The position numbers were made by a program, and so were the translations under genes. Shown piece by piece: positions 32,658-41,023 of a stretch of DNA of 49,793 nt. The DNA comes from CAG-390 sp045644325 (lineage in GTDB: Bacteria > Bacillota > Clostridia > Oscillospirales > CAG-272): assembly GCA_045644325.1 (NCBI GenBank), contig JAZRGT010000037.1, positions 1 through 49,793 on the forward strand. The letters run 5' to 3'. The notes beneath the pieces are model-generated. The model saw only the letters and a program-made list of their open reading frames with translations, was not told where the DNA came from and did no database searches. Each line of letters begins with the position of its first letter. The stretch's first letter is position 1.

Positions 32658-33422
32658 ATGAAAAACAAAAAAGGCTTCACGATCGTCGAGCTCGTCATCG
32701 TTATAGCCGTCGTCGCTATCCTCGCGGCGGTGATGATACCGACGTTCGCGGGAATAGTCAAAAAGGCAAATATCTCGGCGGACACGAAAGCGGTGCGCAA
32801 TATGAACGTCATTTTGGTGGCAGAATCGGCAGGAGATGCTGCACCGTCGTCGGCAGCCGCGACGATCGAGATCCTCGAAAGAAACGGCATTATCGACTTT
32901 ATACCCAAGACAGAGTCTTATGCGTTTTATTGGCTTAAAACCGAAAACGCCGTCGTTCTTGCGGACGAAAACAATGTAGCAGTATATCCGGAAAAATTCA
33001 AAAACGCAAATTATAATGAGGAAAATTGGTTCAACCTTGCAGGAGATTATTCCGCAGAAGCTCCTGATTCGGACGAGTCCGAAGACCTCTTTGTACCCGG
33101 CCATCAGGTAGGTATTTTCCATACTGTCAATTCAACCTGCGGTCACGATACTGTAATTCCAATTATACCGGGAAACATAACCATGGGCAGCTCTGTAACG
33201 ATAGTGTTTGATCTCCCCGAGGAAATGAAATCCACGCATCAATTCTACGATGTTAAATTGACTATGACCGACGGAGACTCAATCAGCGGATTAGTCGCTG
33301 TTTCTCCCACAAACGGAACAGGTCGCTTTGAGCCGGGAGAGCCTATTACGTTTGATATCGAAGAGGTTGCCGGTAATATCAGTATCGTTATAAACATCAA
33401 AGAGATCAGCCTCGATGGCTAA
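32658..33422 (+). CDS. Type IV prepilin-like protein, 254 aa
   Basis: The N-terminus MKNKKGFTIVELVIVIAVVA is a class III/type IV prepilin leader: short basic leader, Gly-Phe cleavage site, Glu at mature position 5 and a long hydrophobic helix. The rest is an extracytoplasmic globular domain, with a beta-rich C-terminal ~110 residues after an acidic linker (DSDESED). GAAAGGAAGG precedes the ATG. It is followed 80 bp later by a paralog. No pilus assembly ATPase, platform protein or prepilin peptidase lies in the window, so these must be encoded elsewhere or the proteins act as surface pseudopilins. Confidence 0.92.
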   Translation: MKNKKGFTIVELVIVIAVVAILAAVMIPTFAGIVKKANISADTKAVRNMNVILVAESAGDAAPSSAAATIEILERNGIIDFIPKTESYAFYWLKTENAVVLADENNVAVYPEKFKNANYNEENWFNLAGDYSAEAPDSDESEDLFVPGHQVGIFHTVNSTCGHDTVIPIIPGNITMGSSVTIVFDLPEEMKSTHQFYDVKLTMTDGDSISGLVAVSPTNGTGRFEPGEPITFDIEEVAGNISIVINIKEISLDG

Positions 33423-33502
33423 TCTCTACGGGCGGTAATATATAGAAATCAGCCCCAACACGTTTGCGCACTCTGCCAACGCAGAGATCAAAGGAGGAAG
33501 CA

Positions 33503-34522
33503 ATGAAAAGCAGAAAAGGCTTTACCATCGTCGAGCTCGTCATCGTTATAGCCGTCGTCGCCATCCTCGCGGCGGTAATGATACCGACGTTCGCGGGTAT
33601 CGTCAAACGGGCAAATATTTCTTCCGACATCCAGACTGCACGGAATATGGGAACGATACTTGCGGCGGAAAAGCCGATCAGTCCGAGTGAAGCGGTCGAT
33701 GCACTTAAGGCGAACGGATTTGAAAGACTTCATCCAAAGACGAAGTTTTACAGCTTTTTCTGGATTCAAAGTAAAAACATCGTCGTTCTCACCGACGAGG
33801 GCGTGCGCCCGATTTTTCCTGAGAAAATGGCAGATGCGATATTTGATCCCAATGATTGGTTCGATCTGACCGATGAATACATCAAGGCAGAAACCGAAGC
33901 GGTAACGCCTCCGCCCGAGCCTCCGATATCACCCGATCCGCCCGTCGATGACAACCCCACGGAAACAACCTCGCCGCCCGAAGAAACCACCGCGCCGCCT
34001 CGCGAGTTCGTTAACGTGACCTTCACCTGCAACAAGCCCGAATATTTAGAGGAAGTGCTTGTGAATACCACGGTAAAATACGGCGAGCCATACCAATTCA
34101 TCATCACCCTCAATGATGACGGACAGTATTGGATAACCAAGCTCGCCATCTATCAGGGCGGCAAGCAGCTCAAAACCAACTACCTCTCCCCCGGCGAGGA
34201 TTTCAATTTTTCCGACATAATGACAGAAGACCTTGAGATCAATATCCACGTCGTCAAATACTGCAACGTTATCTTTAAGGGCGAGGGGATCAAAACCAAC
34301 CACGATCTAAAAGTCGAATGGGGAGTAGGTGCGCTCTTTACGGAAGACGATCTACAAAAATACTTTATCCCGAGCGGCTACGAGATAGCTTCGGTCACGG
34401 CAAAGATGGGAGAAAATACGCTCAATAACGTCTACGATCCCGAGCGGAAGATACTCCATATATCAAAAATAACCGATAATACCGTGGTCGAATTTGAGTT
34501 CTGCAAAAAATCAAACAACTGA
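33503..34522 (+). CDS. Type IV prepilin-like protein with Pro/Thr linker, 339 aa
   Basis: Paralog of the preceding gene. After the basic start MKSRKG the leader and helix are the same, and the DNA for the first ~35 codons is nearly identical between the two. A Pro/Glu/Thr-rich linker (residues ~145-185, with TTSPPEETTAPP) leads to beta-rich repeats that resemble small bacterial adhesion domains (VTFTCNKPEYLEEV..., VIFKGEGIKTNHDL...). AAAGGAGG at 5-nt spacing supports ATG 33503 rather than the upstream frame start at 33464. The two genes form an operon ended by a strong terminator. Confidence 0.92.
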   Translation: MKSRKGFTIVELVIVIAVVAILAAVMIPTFAGIVKRANISSDIQTARNMGTILAAEKPISPSEAVDALKANGFERLHPKTKFYSFFWIQSKNIVVLTDEGVRPIFPEKMADAIFDPNDWFDLTDEYIKAETEAVTPPPEPPISPDPPVDDNPTETTSPPEETTAPPREFVNVTFTCNKPEYLEEVLVNTTVKYGEPYQFIITLNDDGQYWITKLAIYQGGKQLKTNYLSPGEDFNFSDIMTEDLEINIHVVKYCNVIFKGEGIKTNHDLKVEWGVGALFTEDDLQKYFIPSGYEIASVTAKMGENTLNNVYDPERKILHISKITDNTVVEFEFCKKSNN

Positions 34523-34526
34523 ATAC

Positions 34527-34563
34527 AAATTCAGGGCAGCCACAACGGTTCTGCCCTGAATTT
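34527..34563 (+). terminator. Intrinsic terminator of the prepilin operon
   Basis: Perfect 13-bp stem aaattcagggcag (34527-34539) and ctgccctgaattt (34551-34563), followed by a T-rich stretch. Confidence 0.9.
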
Positions 34564-34578
34564 ATTATTTAATCGGAT

Positions 34579-34690
34579 AATTTCCGCCAAAGGCGGAAAT
34601 TCACCTTCATTTTGCCGAAGGCAAATTATCATTCTGCGAAGCAGATTATCACTCCGCCGCAGGCGGATTATCACTCGAGCGAAGCGAGAT
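34579..34690. repeat. Array of five mini-hairpins with three-base loops
   Basis: Five short palindromes follow each other about every 20 bp: atttccgcc-aaa-ggcggaaat (34580-34600), tttgcc-gaa-ggcaaa (34611-34625), tctgc-gaa-gcaga (34633-34645), tccgcc-gca-ggcgga (34653-34667) and ctcg-7-cgag (34674-34688). The last three spacers share ttatcac or close variants. Each stem differs in sequence but keeps pairing, and most loops are GAA or GCA. The array runs into the 3' end of the sirtuin gene and supplies its last codons and stop. Confidence 0.75.
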
Positions 34691-35408
34691 TTGCCAAAAC
34701 TTCCCCCACAGACGCCCTTATAACAAGGTCTGCACTCTCATCATATCCCGTCTCGGAATAATTGATGATAACAAGATGCTTGCCCTCGAAATTCCCCACA
34801 AGCGACGCCGCAGGATATACGGTCAGCGACGAGCCGCCGACGATGAGAAGGTCTGCCTCTGCGATCTCGTTTTCAGCATCGCGCCAAATGAAACCGTCGA
34901 GTGCTTCACCGTAAAGCGTGACGTCGGGACGGACGGTCGCGCCGCATTTTTCGCATTTTGGTACACCGCCCGAGCTTAAGACCGCGCCGTCATAGACCTT
35001 TCCGCAACGCGAGCAATACGCACGAGAGAGTGTGCCGTGAAGCTCAAGCACTCGGCGGCTCCCCGCCGCCTGATGAAGTCCGTCGATATTCTGAGTGATA
35101 ACCGCAGAAAGCTTGCCCGTCTCTTCAAGGCGCGCAAGGGCATGGTGTCCCGCATTCGGCTTGGCGTTGGGGAAAACCATGTGCGCGTTGAAAAACTTAT
35201 AAAATTCCTCGGGCTCGCGCTGAAGGCAGGCGCGGCTGAGATAGTACTCGTTGCCCGCGCCCTCAGCGGTATAAAGTCCGCCCGTACCGCGAAAATCGGG
35301 GATTCCGCTCTCTGTGGACATTCCCGCGCCGCCGAAAAAGACCGTGTGCCGCGAGTTTTCAATCAGCTCGTGGAGCTTTTCTATATCTTTTGCTATCTTT
35401 TCATTCAT
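34671..35408 (-). CDS. Sir2 family NAD-dependent protein deacylase, 245 aa
   Basis: Sirtuin core motifs are complete: GAGMSTESGIPDFRG (NAD binding), TQNIDGLHQ, LHGT with the catalytic His, two CxxC pairs for structural zinc (CSRC, CEKC), and VGGSSLTVYPA. It removes acyl groups from protein lysines in the cytosol. Gene start overlaps the dapF stop by 8 bp, with GAGGGTGAG as ribosome site. It is the last gene of a HAD-dapF-sirtuin operon. The final residues (LASLE) and TGA are encoded by the last hairpin of the repeat array. Confidence 0.95.
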   Translation of the reverse strand: MNEKIAKDIEKLHELIENSRHTVFFGGAGMSTESGIPDFRGTGGLYTAEGAGNEYYLSRACLQREPEEFYKFFNAHMVFPNAKPNAGHHALARLEETGKLSAVITQNIDGLHQAAGSRRVLELHGTLSRAYCSRCGKVYDGAVLSSGGVPKCEKCGATVRPDVTLYGEALDGFIWRDAENEIAEADLLIVGGSSLTVYPAASLVGNFEGKHLVIINYSETGYDESADLVIRASVGEVLANLASLE

Positions 35409-36168
35409 TTATCTCACCCTCACTAACAAACTCCGCACCGCCGCGCATAATTGCGGTAAAATCGGTCTTAATCGTTATTTCAAGCTCGCCGCCGTCAAGA
35501 CGCACCTTGATCGGCTCCCCCGCGCGGCAAAAGCCCTTTGCGACAGCCGCCGCGGCAGATGCGCAGGCACCCGTACCGCAAGCCTGAGTTTCACCGCTTC
35601 CGCGCTCCCAGACACGCATCCTAAGCTCGTTTTCGCCGATTATTTCAACAAATTCCGCGTTCACCCTGCCGCGGAAAGCCGCGTTACACTCGATCTTCGG
35701 TCCTATATCACGGAGCAGTACGAGCTCCACGTCATCGGTAAAAATCACCGCGTGCGGATTGCCGACGCTGACGGGTGTACAAGTCAGACCGACGTCAAGC
35801 AGAATATCCTCCGAAACCTCGGCTTTTCCCATATCTACTGTGACAAATTCTCCGTCAAGCCGGATCCTTTTGACACCCGAAAGCGTTTCAACGGTCAGCT
35901 CGTCCCGATCGGTATACCCTCTCTCGCAGACGTATCTCGCAACGCAACGGATGCCGTTTCCGCACATCTTCGCCTCGCTTCCGTCGGCGTTGAAGATGCG
36001 CATTGAAAAATCGGCAATTTCGGAATAATTGATATAGATCATTCCGTCTGAGCCTACGCCTGTTTTTCTGTCGGAATATATCCGCGAAAGCTCGGGCGCA
36101 TTCTCGGGAACTTCTCCGAAAACGAAAAGGTAATCGTTCCCGAGGCCGTGCATTTTAGTGTAGTGCAT
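35401..36168 (-). CDS. dapF: Diaminopimelate epimerase, 255 aa
   Basis: Converts LL- to meso-diaminopimelate for lysine and peptidoglycan. The two catalytic Cys are present in conserved settings: NADGSEAKMCGNG and ACGTGACASA. The N-terminus HYTKMHGLGNDY is canonical. ATG 36168 is chosen for this canonical start; in-frame upstream ATGs (36189 and the frame start 36225) would overlap the HAD gene. GGAG lies 13 nt before 36168, somewhat far, so 36189 is possible. Slightly shorter than the usual ~275 residues. Middle gene of the HAD-dapF-sirtuin operon. Confidence 0.95.
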   Translation of the reverse strand: MHYTKMHGLGNDYLFVFGEVPENAPELSRIYSDRKTGVGSDGMIYINYSEIADFSMRIFNADGSEAKMCGNGIRCVARYVCERGYTDRDELTVETLSGVKRIRLDGEFVTVDMGKAEVSEDILLDVGLTCTPVSVGNPHAVIFTDDVELVLLRDIGPKIECNAAFRGRVNAEFVEIIGENELRMRVWERGSGETQACGTGACASAAAAVAKGFCRAGEPIKVRLDGGELEITIKTDFTAIMRGGAEFVSEGEINE

Positions 36169-36178
36169 TACTTTTCGG

Positions 36179-37042
36179 TCACTCCGCATCGTCGATACTG
36201 ATCTCGGCTTTGTTTTCAAGCACATCTCTCGTCACCGTGTTCTCGATTATCGCCTTGAGGAGCAGATCGAGCTCCCCGCCCTCTCGGTAATCCGCGGGAA
36301 CGAAATACTTGATGCGGCGGTCGCGGAGCATCTTATGCACCTTCGACTTGTCCTTCGTCTCGGAATTATAAACGCCGATAGAGTGTCCGCCGTTCGAATT
36401 GACGAGCTTCATACAGGGAATATCGGTGTCGCTATCGCCGATGTAGACCATATTTCGGAAAGGAACGCGAAGCTCCTCGGGCGCGACGGGATCGTTGACT
36501 GCGGGATCGTTCGGCTCAAGCACGCCCTTCGATATTCTGAAAAGGAACTGTGTTTTGTTGGTGTAATTGATCACCTGCGCGGGCCAGACGGCAACTCCGC
36601 GCTCGTTATAATAGAACGAGGAGGCGTAGATCTTCTCAAATTCGCCCGCAACGCGCGTGCCCTCGATCATCTCGCGCAGACCGCAGGAAATGATGTAGTG
36701 CTCAACGATCACCCCGCGCTCCGCGCCGTACTCGCGAATACGCGAGAACCAATCCTCAACTCCGGGGAAAAGTTCGACGTGCGAGCCGTACTCCCCGAGC
36801 TTTTTGCGGCTGAAGATGATATTACCCTCGGCTTCCTTGACCATTTTGAGCATATATGCGAGGTTCTGATCCATTTCGTTCTCGGTGGCAAGGATATTGA
36901 CCTCGCGCCAGAACTCGTCGACGTCATAGCCGACCGACTGAATATACCCCTGCGCCTGCATATCGTCGGGGGAAAGCGTTTTGTCAAAGTCATAGCAAAT
37001 GGCAAGAACGGGTTTATCTTCTTTATATCTTCTTTCAAACAT
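36179..37042 (-). CDS. HAD family hydrolase (phosphoserine phosphatase-like), 287 aa
   Basis: HAD motif I is YDFDKTLSPDD near residue 17; motif II is in HYIISCGL; motif III/IV is in MVYIGDSDTDIPCMKLV. This pattern is close to the phosphoserine phosphatase-like subgroup, but the substrate is unknown. GGAGGT lies 7 nt before the ATG. First gene of a leftward operon with dapF and the sirtuin, under a promoter at 37074-37102. Confidence 0.9.
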   Translation of the reverse strand: MFERRYKEDKPVLAICYDFDKTLSPDDMQAQGYIQSVGYDVDEFWREVNILATENEMDQNLAYMLKMVKEAEGNIIFSRKKLGEYGSHVELFPGVEDWFSRIREYGAERGVIVEHYIISCGLREMIEGTRVAGEFEKIYASSFYYNERGVAVWPAQVINYTNKTQFLFRISKGVLEPNDPAVNDPVAPEELRVPFRNMVYIGDSDTDIPCMKLVNSNGGHSIGVYNSETKDKSKVHKMLRDRRIKYFVPADYREGGELDLLLKAIIENTVTRDVLENKAEISIDDAE

Positions 37043-37073
37043 AAATTTACCTCCAATGATATTCGTTTAATTT

Positions 37074-37102
37074 ATTATACCATTTTTCAAGTAGATTGTA
37101 AA
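37074..37102 (-). promoter_or_regulatory. Promoter of the HAD-dapF-sirtuin operon
   Basis: Minus strand TTTACA (complement of 37097-37102), 17-bp spacer, TATAAT (complement of 37074-37079), 32 bp before the HAD start codon. Confidence 0.82.
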
Positions 37103-37123
37103 TCCCTGAAAACAAAAAAACTA

Positions 37124-37152
37124 TTGAAGTTGAATTTTTTATATGGTATAAT
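37124..37152 (+). promoter_or_regulatory. Promoter of the Imm26-like gene
   Basis: TTGAAG (37124-37129) and TATAAT (37147-37152), 17-bp spacer, 30 bp before the start codon. Divergent from the HAD promoter. Confidence 0.78.
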
Positions 37153-37182
37153 ATATTCAAGAAAACTATGGGAGGTATTAAG

Positions 37183-38490
37183 ATGAACTCAAACGAATGG
37201 AAAAAGCTCTACGGAAGCCCTTATCTCATCACGCTGACCGACGAAGAACGCCAATATCTCGCGCTCGCGCCGATCTCGCCCGATTGGGAAGTACGGAAAT
37301 ATTACAGCAAAACCAACGTGTGGTACACCGGACTTACCGCATTCTTTGACGGCGACACTATCGTAAAGGTTATCACCGAATCAAGGCGTTTTCTTGACGA
37401 TGGAACCGAAAATTACGGAAGCTTTTGTGAGTACGACACACGGCTTGAGACCGAAAATCGCGAGTTGCTTCTCCCCCTTACCTCGCGTGGAAAGACGAAA
37501 AAGCTTTCGGCATCAAATATAAACGCCGTAACACCCTTCGGATGTCAGTTCAATTTTCTCTTTCAGCTCGATAAAGACAGCGGCATTTGGCTCTCCAATC
37601 CCCGGGCAAACAAAGAATTCCCCATTGGCGAATCGGATAAGGTCGAGTCCATCGGGTCGGACAGAGATTTTCACGATTTTATGAATTACTATATCTCCAC
37701 CTGCCGTGAGGATTATTTCGACAAGCTCGAAGCCTTCAAAAGCGCGCAAAAGGTTACCGTCAAATACAAAGTCGGCGATATTTTCCGGATGGAGCTTGAC
37801 CGTACCCGATATTGCTACGGCATCATCACGGGTGAGATTAACCGTTTCAGAAAAATGCCCGAGCTCCCCGAAGAGCACAGTTTCCGCTGGCTTATGATGG
37901 TTCCGATAATGGTTCGGTATTATAACCTTATCACCGATAATCCGAATATGACCGCGCACGATCTCGAAAATATCCCGCTCGGACGTCTAGATATTTGCGG
38001 CGACAATGATATTATCTGGGGTACGCATACAATCGTCGATCACAAAGAACTGACCGAAGACGACCTTGAATTCCATTTTATTTGCACAAAAATCATCTCT
38101 CGATCTCCTCACACCACTCTTTTCACGCAGGACATGATGATGCACAACGGCATCATACCGAAGAAGGAATACACCCTATATATCGAGTGGGGCTTTGCAC
38201 AGACCGAGCTCGAATATGACAAGCTCTCGGATAAACTGAAATCATATCTTGAGCACTATTTCTCACCGGGCCGCGGAGTCGGAATGGGCATTCATCCGGG
38301 TTATGCCGTGCCCGATGAAAAGCACCGTCAAAATAATACCCTTTACAGAGATAATCTGCTTAATCCCGAAAACCGTGAATTTTTGAATGAAATTTTCGCC
38401 TGTCTCGGTCTTGACCCCGACACCGATTTCGATACCTTCGCGGTGAAATTAGGAGGGCTTACAAAATCCGAAATATTGAAGCGGATGTAA
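37183..38490 (+). CDS. Hypothetical protein with Imm26-like segment, 435 aa
   Basis: Only one segment is suggestive: VKYKVGDIFRMELDRTRYCY, then GIITGEI (around residues 195-220), which resembles the Imm26 family of polymorphic-toxin immunity proteins. The N-terminal ~180 residues and the C-terminal ~130 residues are not recognised. It is soluble. GGGAGGT at 6-nt spacing supports ATG 37183 over the frame start at 37168. No toxin gene lies next to it, so an immunity role is unsupported by context. Confidence 0.8.
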   Translation: MNSNEWKKLYGSPYLITLTDEERQYLALAPISPDWEVRKYYSKTNVWYTGLTAFFDGDTIVKVITESRRFLDDGTENYGSFCEYDTRLETENRELLLPLTSRGKTKKLSASNINAVTPFGCQFNFLFQLDKDSGIWLSNPRANKEFPIGESDKVESIGSDRDFHDFMNYYISTCREDYFDKLEAFKSAQKVTVKYKVGDIFRMELDRTRYCYGIITGEINRFRKMPELPEEHSFRWLMMVPIMVRYYNLITDNPNMTAHDLENIPLGRLDICGDNDIIWGTHTIVDHKELTEDDLEFHFICTKIISRSPHTTLFTQDMMMHNGIIPKKEYTLYIEWGFAQTELEYDKLSDKLKSYLEHYFSPGRGVGMGIHPGYAVPDEKHRQNNTLYRDNLLNPENREFLNEIFACLGLDPDTDFDTFAVKLGGLTKSEILKRM

Positions 38491-38546
38491 CTTCCGATCA
38501 GTAATCTCGGCGCAACGTAAATTCCAACAAAATATAGGTGCATACT

Positions 38547-39518
38547 ATGATAAATGAATACAAAATCGTCCGCGGGGCGGTCGGCGACCTGCGGGGGATA
38601 TATAATTCTCTGATATTCTCCGACAAGCTCCTTTATCGCCCTCTCGCAAAGGGGGAATTCGAGCGTATATTCTTTATGGACGGAGGACTGACGCTTTGCG
38701 CCTTGAGTGGCTCGGGAGAAACCGTCGGTTTTCTTTCCGCGCGTCTGCCGAACGGCGACGGCGTTTCATATCTGACTTATTTCGGCGTTCTTCGCGAGCA
38801 CCGTCGAGTCGGCTGTGCCTCAGCTTTGCTTGACGAAGCTGAAAGTATCCTGCGCGGCGAATACGGCGCGGAGCGCATTGACATAGTCTTTCACAATCCA
38901 GCGCATCTGCCTTGGATCATTCCGGACAGCACGGACGGTCACCCTTGCGCGCCCGGTATTCAATCGGATTCCCCCGCCGCGCGCCTCTTGCTTCGCCGCG
39001 GATACGCCGAATGGTGCGCGCAGATATCCTACTATTCGTCACTCGACGGATACAGAGTTCCGGGAGATCAGGAACAACGCTTGTCGGCTCTCGCGGACGG
39101 CGGTATCAAGATCACATACTTTGACACCACCCGTCATCACGGACTCGCCGAGCTTTTTGATGCGATCAATAATCCCGGTTGGAAAAAGACCGTGCTTGCT
39201 CATCTCGATCAGCCGATCGTTGTCGCCGTGGATGAAAACGCGGACGGTCTCGTCATCGGATACACGGGTCCTCTTTCGCAGGTACGCGAAGGTGCGGGTA
39301 TACGCGGCAATTTCTGCGGTATCGGCACTCATCCCGATTATCGCGGACGGGGCATCGCGACTTTGATATTCTGCGAGATGTGCCGACACCATTCGGAGCA
39401 CGGCGCAACCTTTATGTCACTCTACACGGGCGAAAACAATCCCGCGCGGCGCGTTTACGAATACGCGGGATGCCGCGGAGTTGTCAGGTGGTCGAATCTA
39501 CGTCTGAAATTCGAGTAA
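38547..39518 (+). CDS. Double GNAT-domain acetyltransferase, 323 aa
   Basis: Two GNAT domains appear in tandem. The first (~1-160) has a YFGVLREHRRVGCASALLDE acetyl-CoA loop; the second (~170-323) has GIGTHPDYRGRGIATLIF and ends in NPARRVYEYAGC, typical of the last strands. The second loop (RGRGIA) is canonical; the first (RRVGCA) is nearly so. ATG 38547 is chosen; a GTG at 38538 is also in frame. The ribosome site is weak (TAGGTG). It probably follows the Imm26-like gene in one transcript, 56 bp away, ending at a strong terminator. The acceptor is unknown. Confidence 0.88.
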   Translation: MINEYKIVRGAVGDLRGIYNSLIFSDKLLYRPLAKGEFERIFFMDGGLTLCALSGSGETVGFLSARLPNGDGVSYLTYFGVLREHRRVGCASALLDEAESILRGEYGAERIDIVFHNPAHLPWIIPDSTDGHPCAPGIQSDSPAARLLLRRGYAEWCAQISYYSSLDGYRVPGDQEQRLSALADGGIKITYFDTTRHHGLAELFDAINNPGWKKTVLAHLDQPIVVAVDENADGLVIGYTGPLSQVREGAGIRGNFCGIGTHPDYRGRGIATLIFCEMCRHHSEHGATFMSLYTGENNPARRVYEYAGCRGVVRWSNLRLKFE

Positions 39519-39553
39519 AAAACGGAGCTGATCCGAGGATCAGCTCCGTTTTT
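39517..39553. terminator. Bidirectional terminator between GNAT and group B hydrogenase genes
   Basis: Arms aaaaaacggagctgatc (from 39517) and gatcagctccgttttttt (to about 39554) form a perfect hairpin flanked by A and T runs, between convergent genes. Confidence 0.9.
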
Positions 39554-40969
39554 TTAGTTATTAACAGCGTCGGATATCTTTTTATCCTTCGCCTCGTGGC
39601 CGTATTTGTCAACCTCTGTCTTATTCTTCTCACCGTGAGTCAGGCATCCCGCGCCGCCGATGCAGCCGCCGATGCACGCCATTCCCTCGATGAAGTTGCC
39701 TTCAAGGATGTTCTTATTCTTCTTGAGAAGTGCCATACGGCAAGCCTCGATTCCGTCGCAGATAACGGGCTTGACCTCAAAATCGATATTCTGCTCATCA
39801 AGTGCCTGAACGACCGCCTCGGAAAGACCGCCCGAGCGTGCGAAAATGCGTCCGTAATAGGATGCATCGTCAAGTCCCGATTCCTCAAGCAGAGTGATGT
39901 CGATATCGCGGCTGTCGAAGAGAGCCTGAAGCTCCTCAAAGGTGATAACCGCGTCGACGTAGGGCTTGACCTCCTCGCGCTGAGCCTCGCCCTTCTTTGC
40001 CGTGCAAGGACCGACGAAGATGACCTTCGCCTCGGGATCGCGCTCCTTGATGACCTTGCCGAGCAATGCCATCGGCGAGGGGTTATGCGATACGAATTCC
40101 TTCAAATTCGGGAAAGCGGAGTTTATGTAGGTCACGAACGCTGGACAGCAGGAGGAGGTGAGGAATCCCTTCTCCGCAAGCTCGCGCGACTCTGCAAGTG
40201 CTACGAGATCGGCGCCGAGTGCCGCCTCGATGACCTTGTCAAATCCGAGCTTACGCAGTCCCGTGATGACCTGACCGTGCTTCGCGTACTTGAACTGGCT
40301 CGCGATCGAGGGCGCGACCATAGCGTAGACCTTTCCGCCCGCCTCGCGCTTGCTCTTCTTGATGATCTCGATGACGTCAACGATAAAGGATCTGTCTGAG
40401 ATCGCACCGAAGGGACACTGATATACGCACGCGCCGCAACGGATGCACTTATTGTTGTCGATGAGAGCCGCCTTCTGCTCGTTCATAGAGATCGCCTTGA
40501 CCTTGCACGCGTTCTGACAAGGACGGGTACGCTTTACGATAGCGGTGTAGGGGCATACCTTCGCGCACGCGCCACACTCAACGCACTTCGATTTATCAAT
40601 GTGCGCGACGTGGTTTTCATCGAAGGAAAGCGCGCCCTTCTTGCAAACGTCCTCGCAACGGTGGGCAAGGCATCCGCGGCACGCGTTCGTTACCTCATAT
40701 CCGCTGACGGGACACTCGTCGCACGCTATCTCGATGACCTGAATAATATTCGGATTCTTCTTATCACCGCCAATGGCAAGCTTGACACGCTCGCCAAGGA
40801 TCGCGCGCTCCTTATAAACACAGCAACGCATCGTCGGCTCGTTTCCGGGAACGATGGTCTTTGGAATGTCGATGCAATTTTCAAGCAGAGTATCGTTCCA
40901 CGCAAGGCGAGCAACCTCGCGGAGGACTTTATATTTCAGATGCTGAACTTTTGTATCAAATTTTCTCAT
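39554..40969 (-). CDS. Group B (monomeric-type) [FeFe] hydrogenase, 471 aa
   Basis: Ferredoxin-type [4Fe-4S] motifs come first (CRGCLAHRCEDVC, CVECGACAKVCP, CIRCGACVYQCP), then the H-cluster domain. Its three signature loops are TSSCCPAFVTY, GPCTAKKGEA and MACIGGCIGGAGC. They differ from the group A loops (TSCCPGW, MPCTAKK, MACPGGC) in the way known for group B enzymes; all cluster Cys remain. It probably reduces protons or senses H2 with ferredoxin in the cytosol. It lies 54 bp downstream of HydA on the same strand without a terminator, so it is probably co-transcribed with HydCBA. Confidence 0.93.
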   Translation of the reverse strand: MRKFDTKVQHLKYKVLREVARLAWNDTLLENCIDIPKTIVPGNEPTMRCCVYKERAILGERVKLAIGGDKKNPNIIQVIEIACDECPVSGYEVTNACRGCLAHRCEDVCKKGALSFDENHVAHIDKSKCVECGACAKVCPYTAIVKRTRPCQNACKVKAISMNEQKAALIDNNKCIRCGACVYQCPFGAISDRSFIVDVIEIIKKSKREAGGKVYAMVAPSIASQFKYAKHGQVITGLRKLGFDKVIEAALGADLVALAESRELAEKGFLTSSCCPAFVTYINSAFPNLKEFVSHNPSPMALLGKVIKERDPEAKVIFVGPCTAKKGEAQREEVKPYVDAVITFEELQALFDSRDIDITLLEESGLDDASYYGRIFARSGGLSEAVVQALDEQNIDFEVKPVICDGIEACRMALLKKNKNILEGNFIEGMACIGGCIGGAGCLTHGEKNKTEVDKYGHEAKDKKISDAVNN

Positions 40970-41023
40970 ATTTGTACCTTAAAAGAAATTTCTGAGGCGG
41001 CAAAGCCGCCGCAGAGGGATTAT

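Noticed and set aside
34579..34690. CRISPR array
   Set aside because: Units are ~20 bp palindromes of differing sequence without identical repeats, unique long spacers or cas genes.
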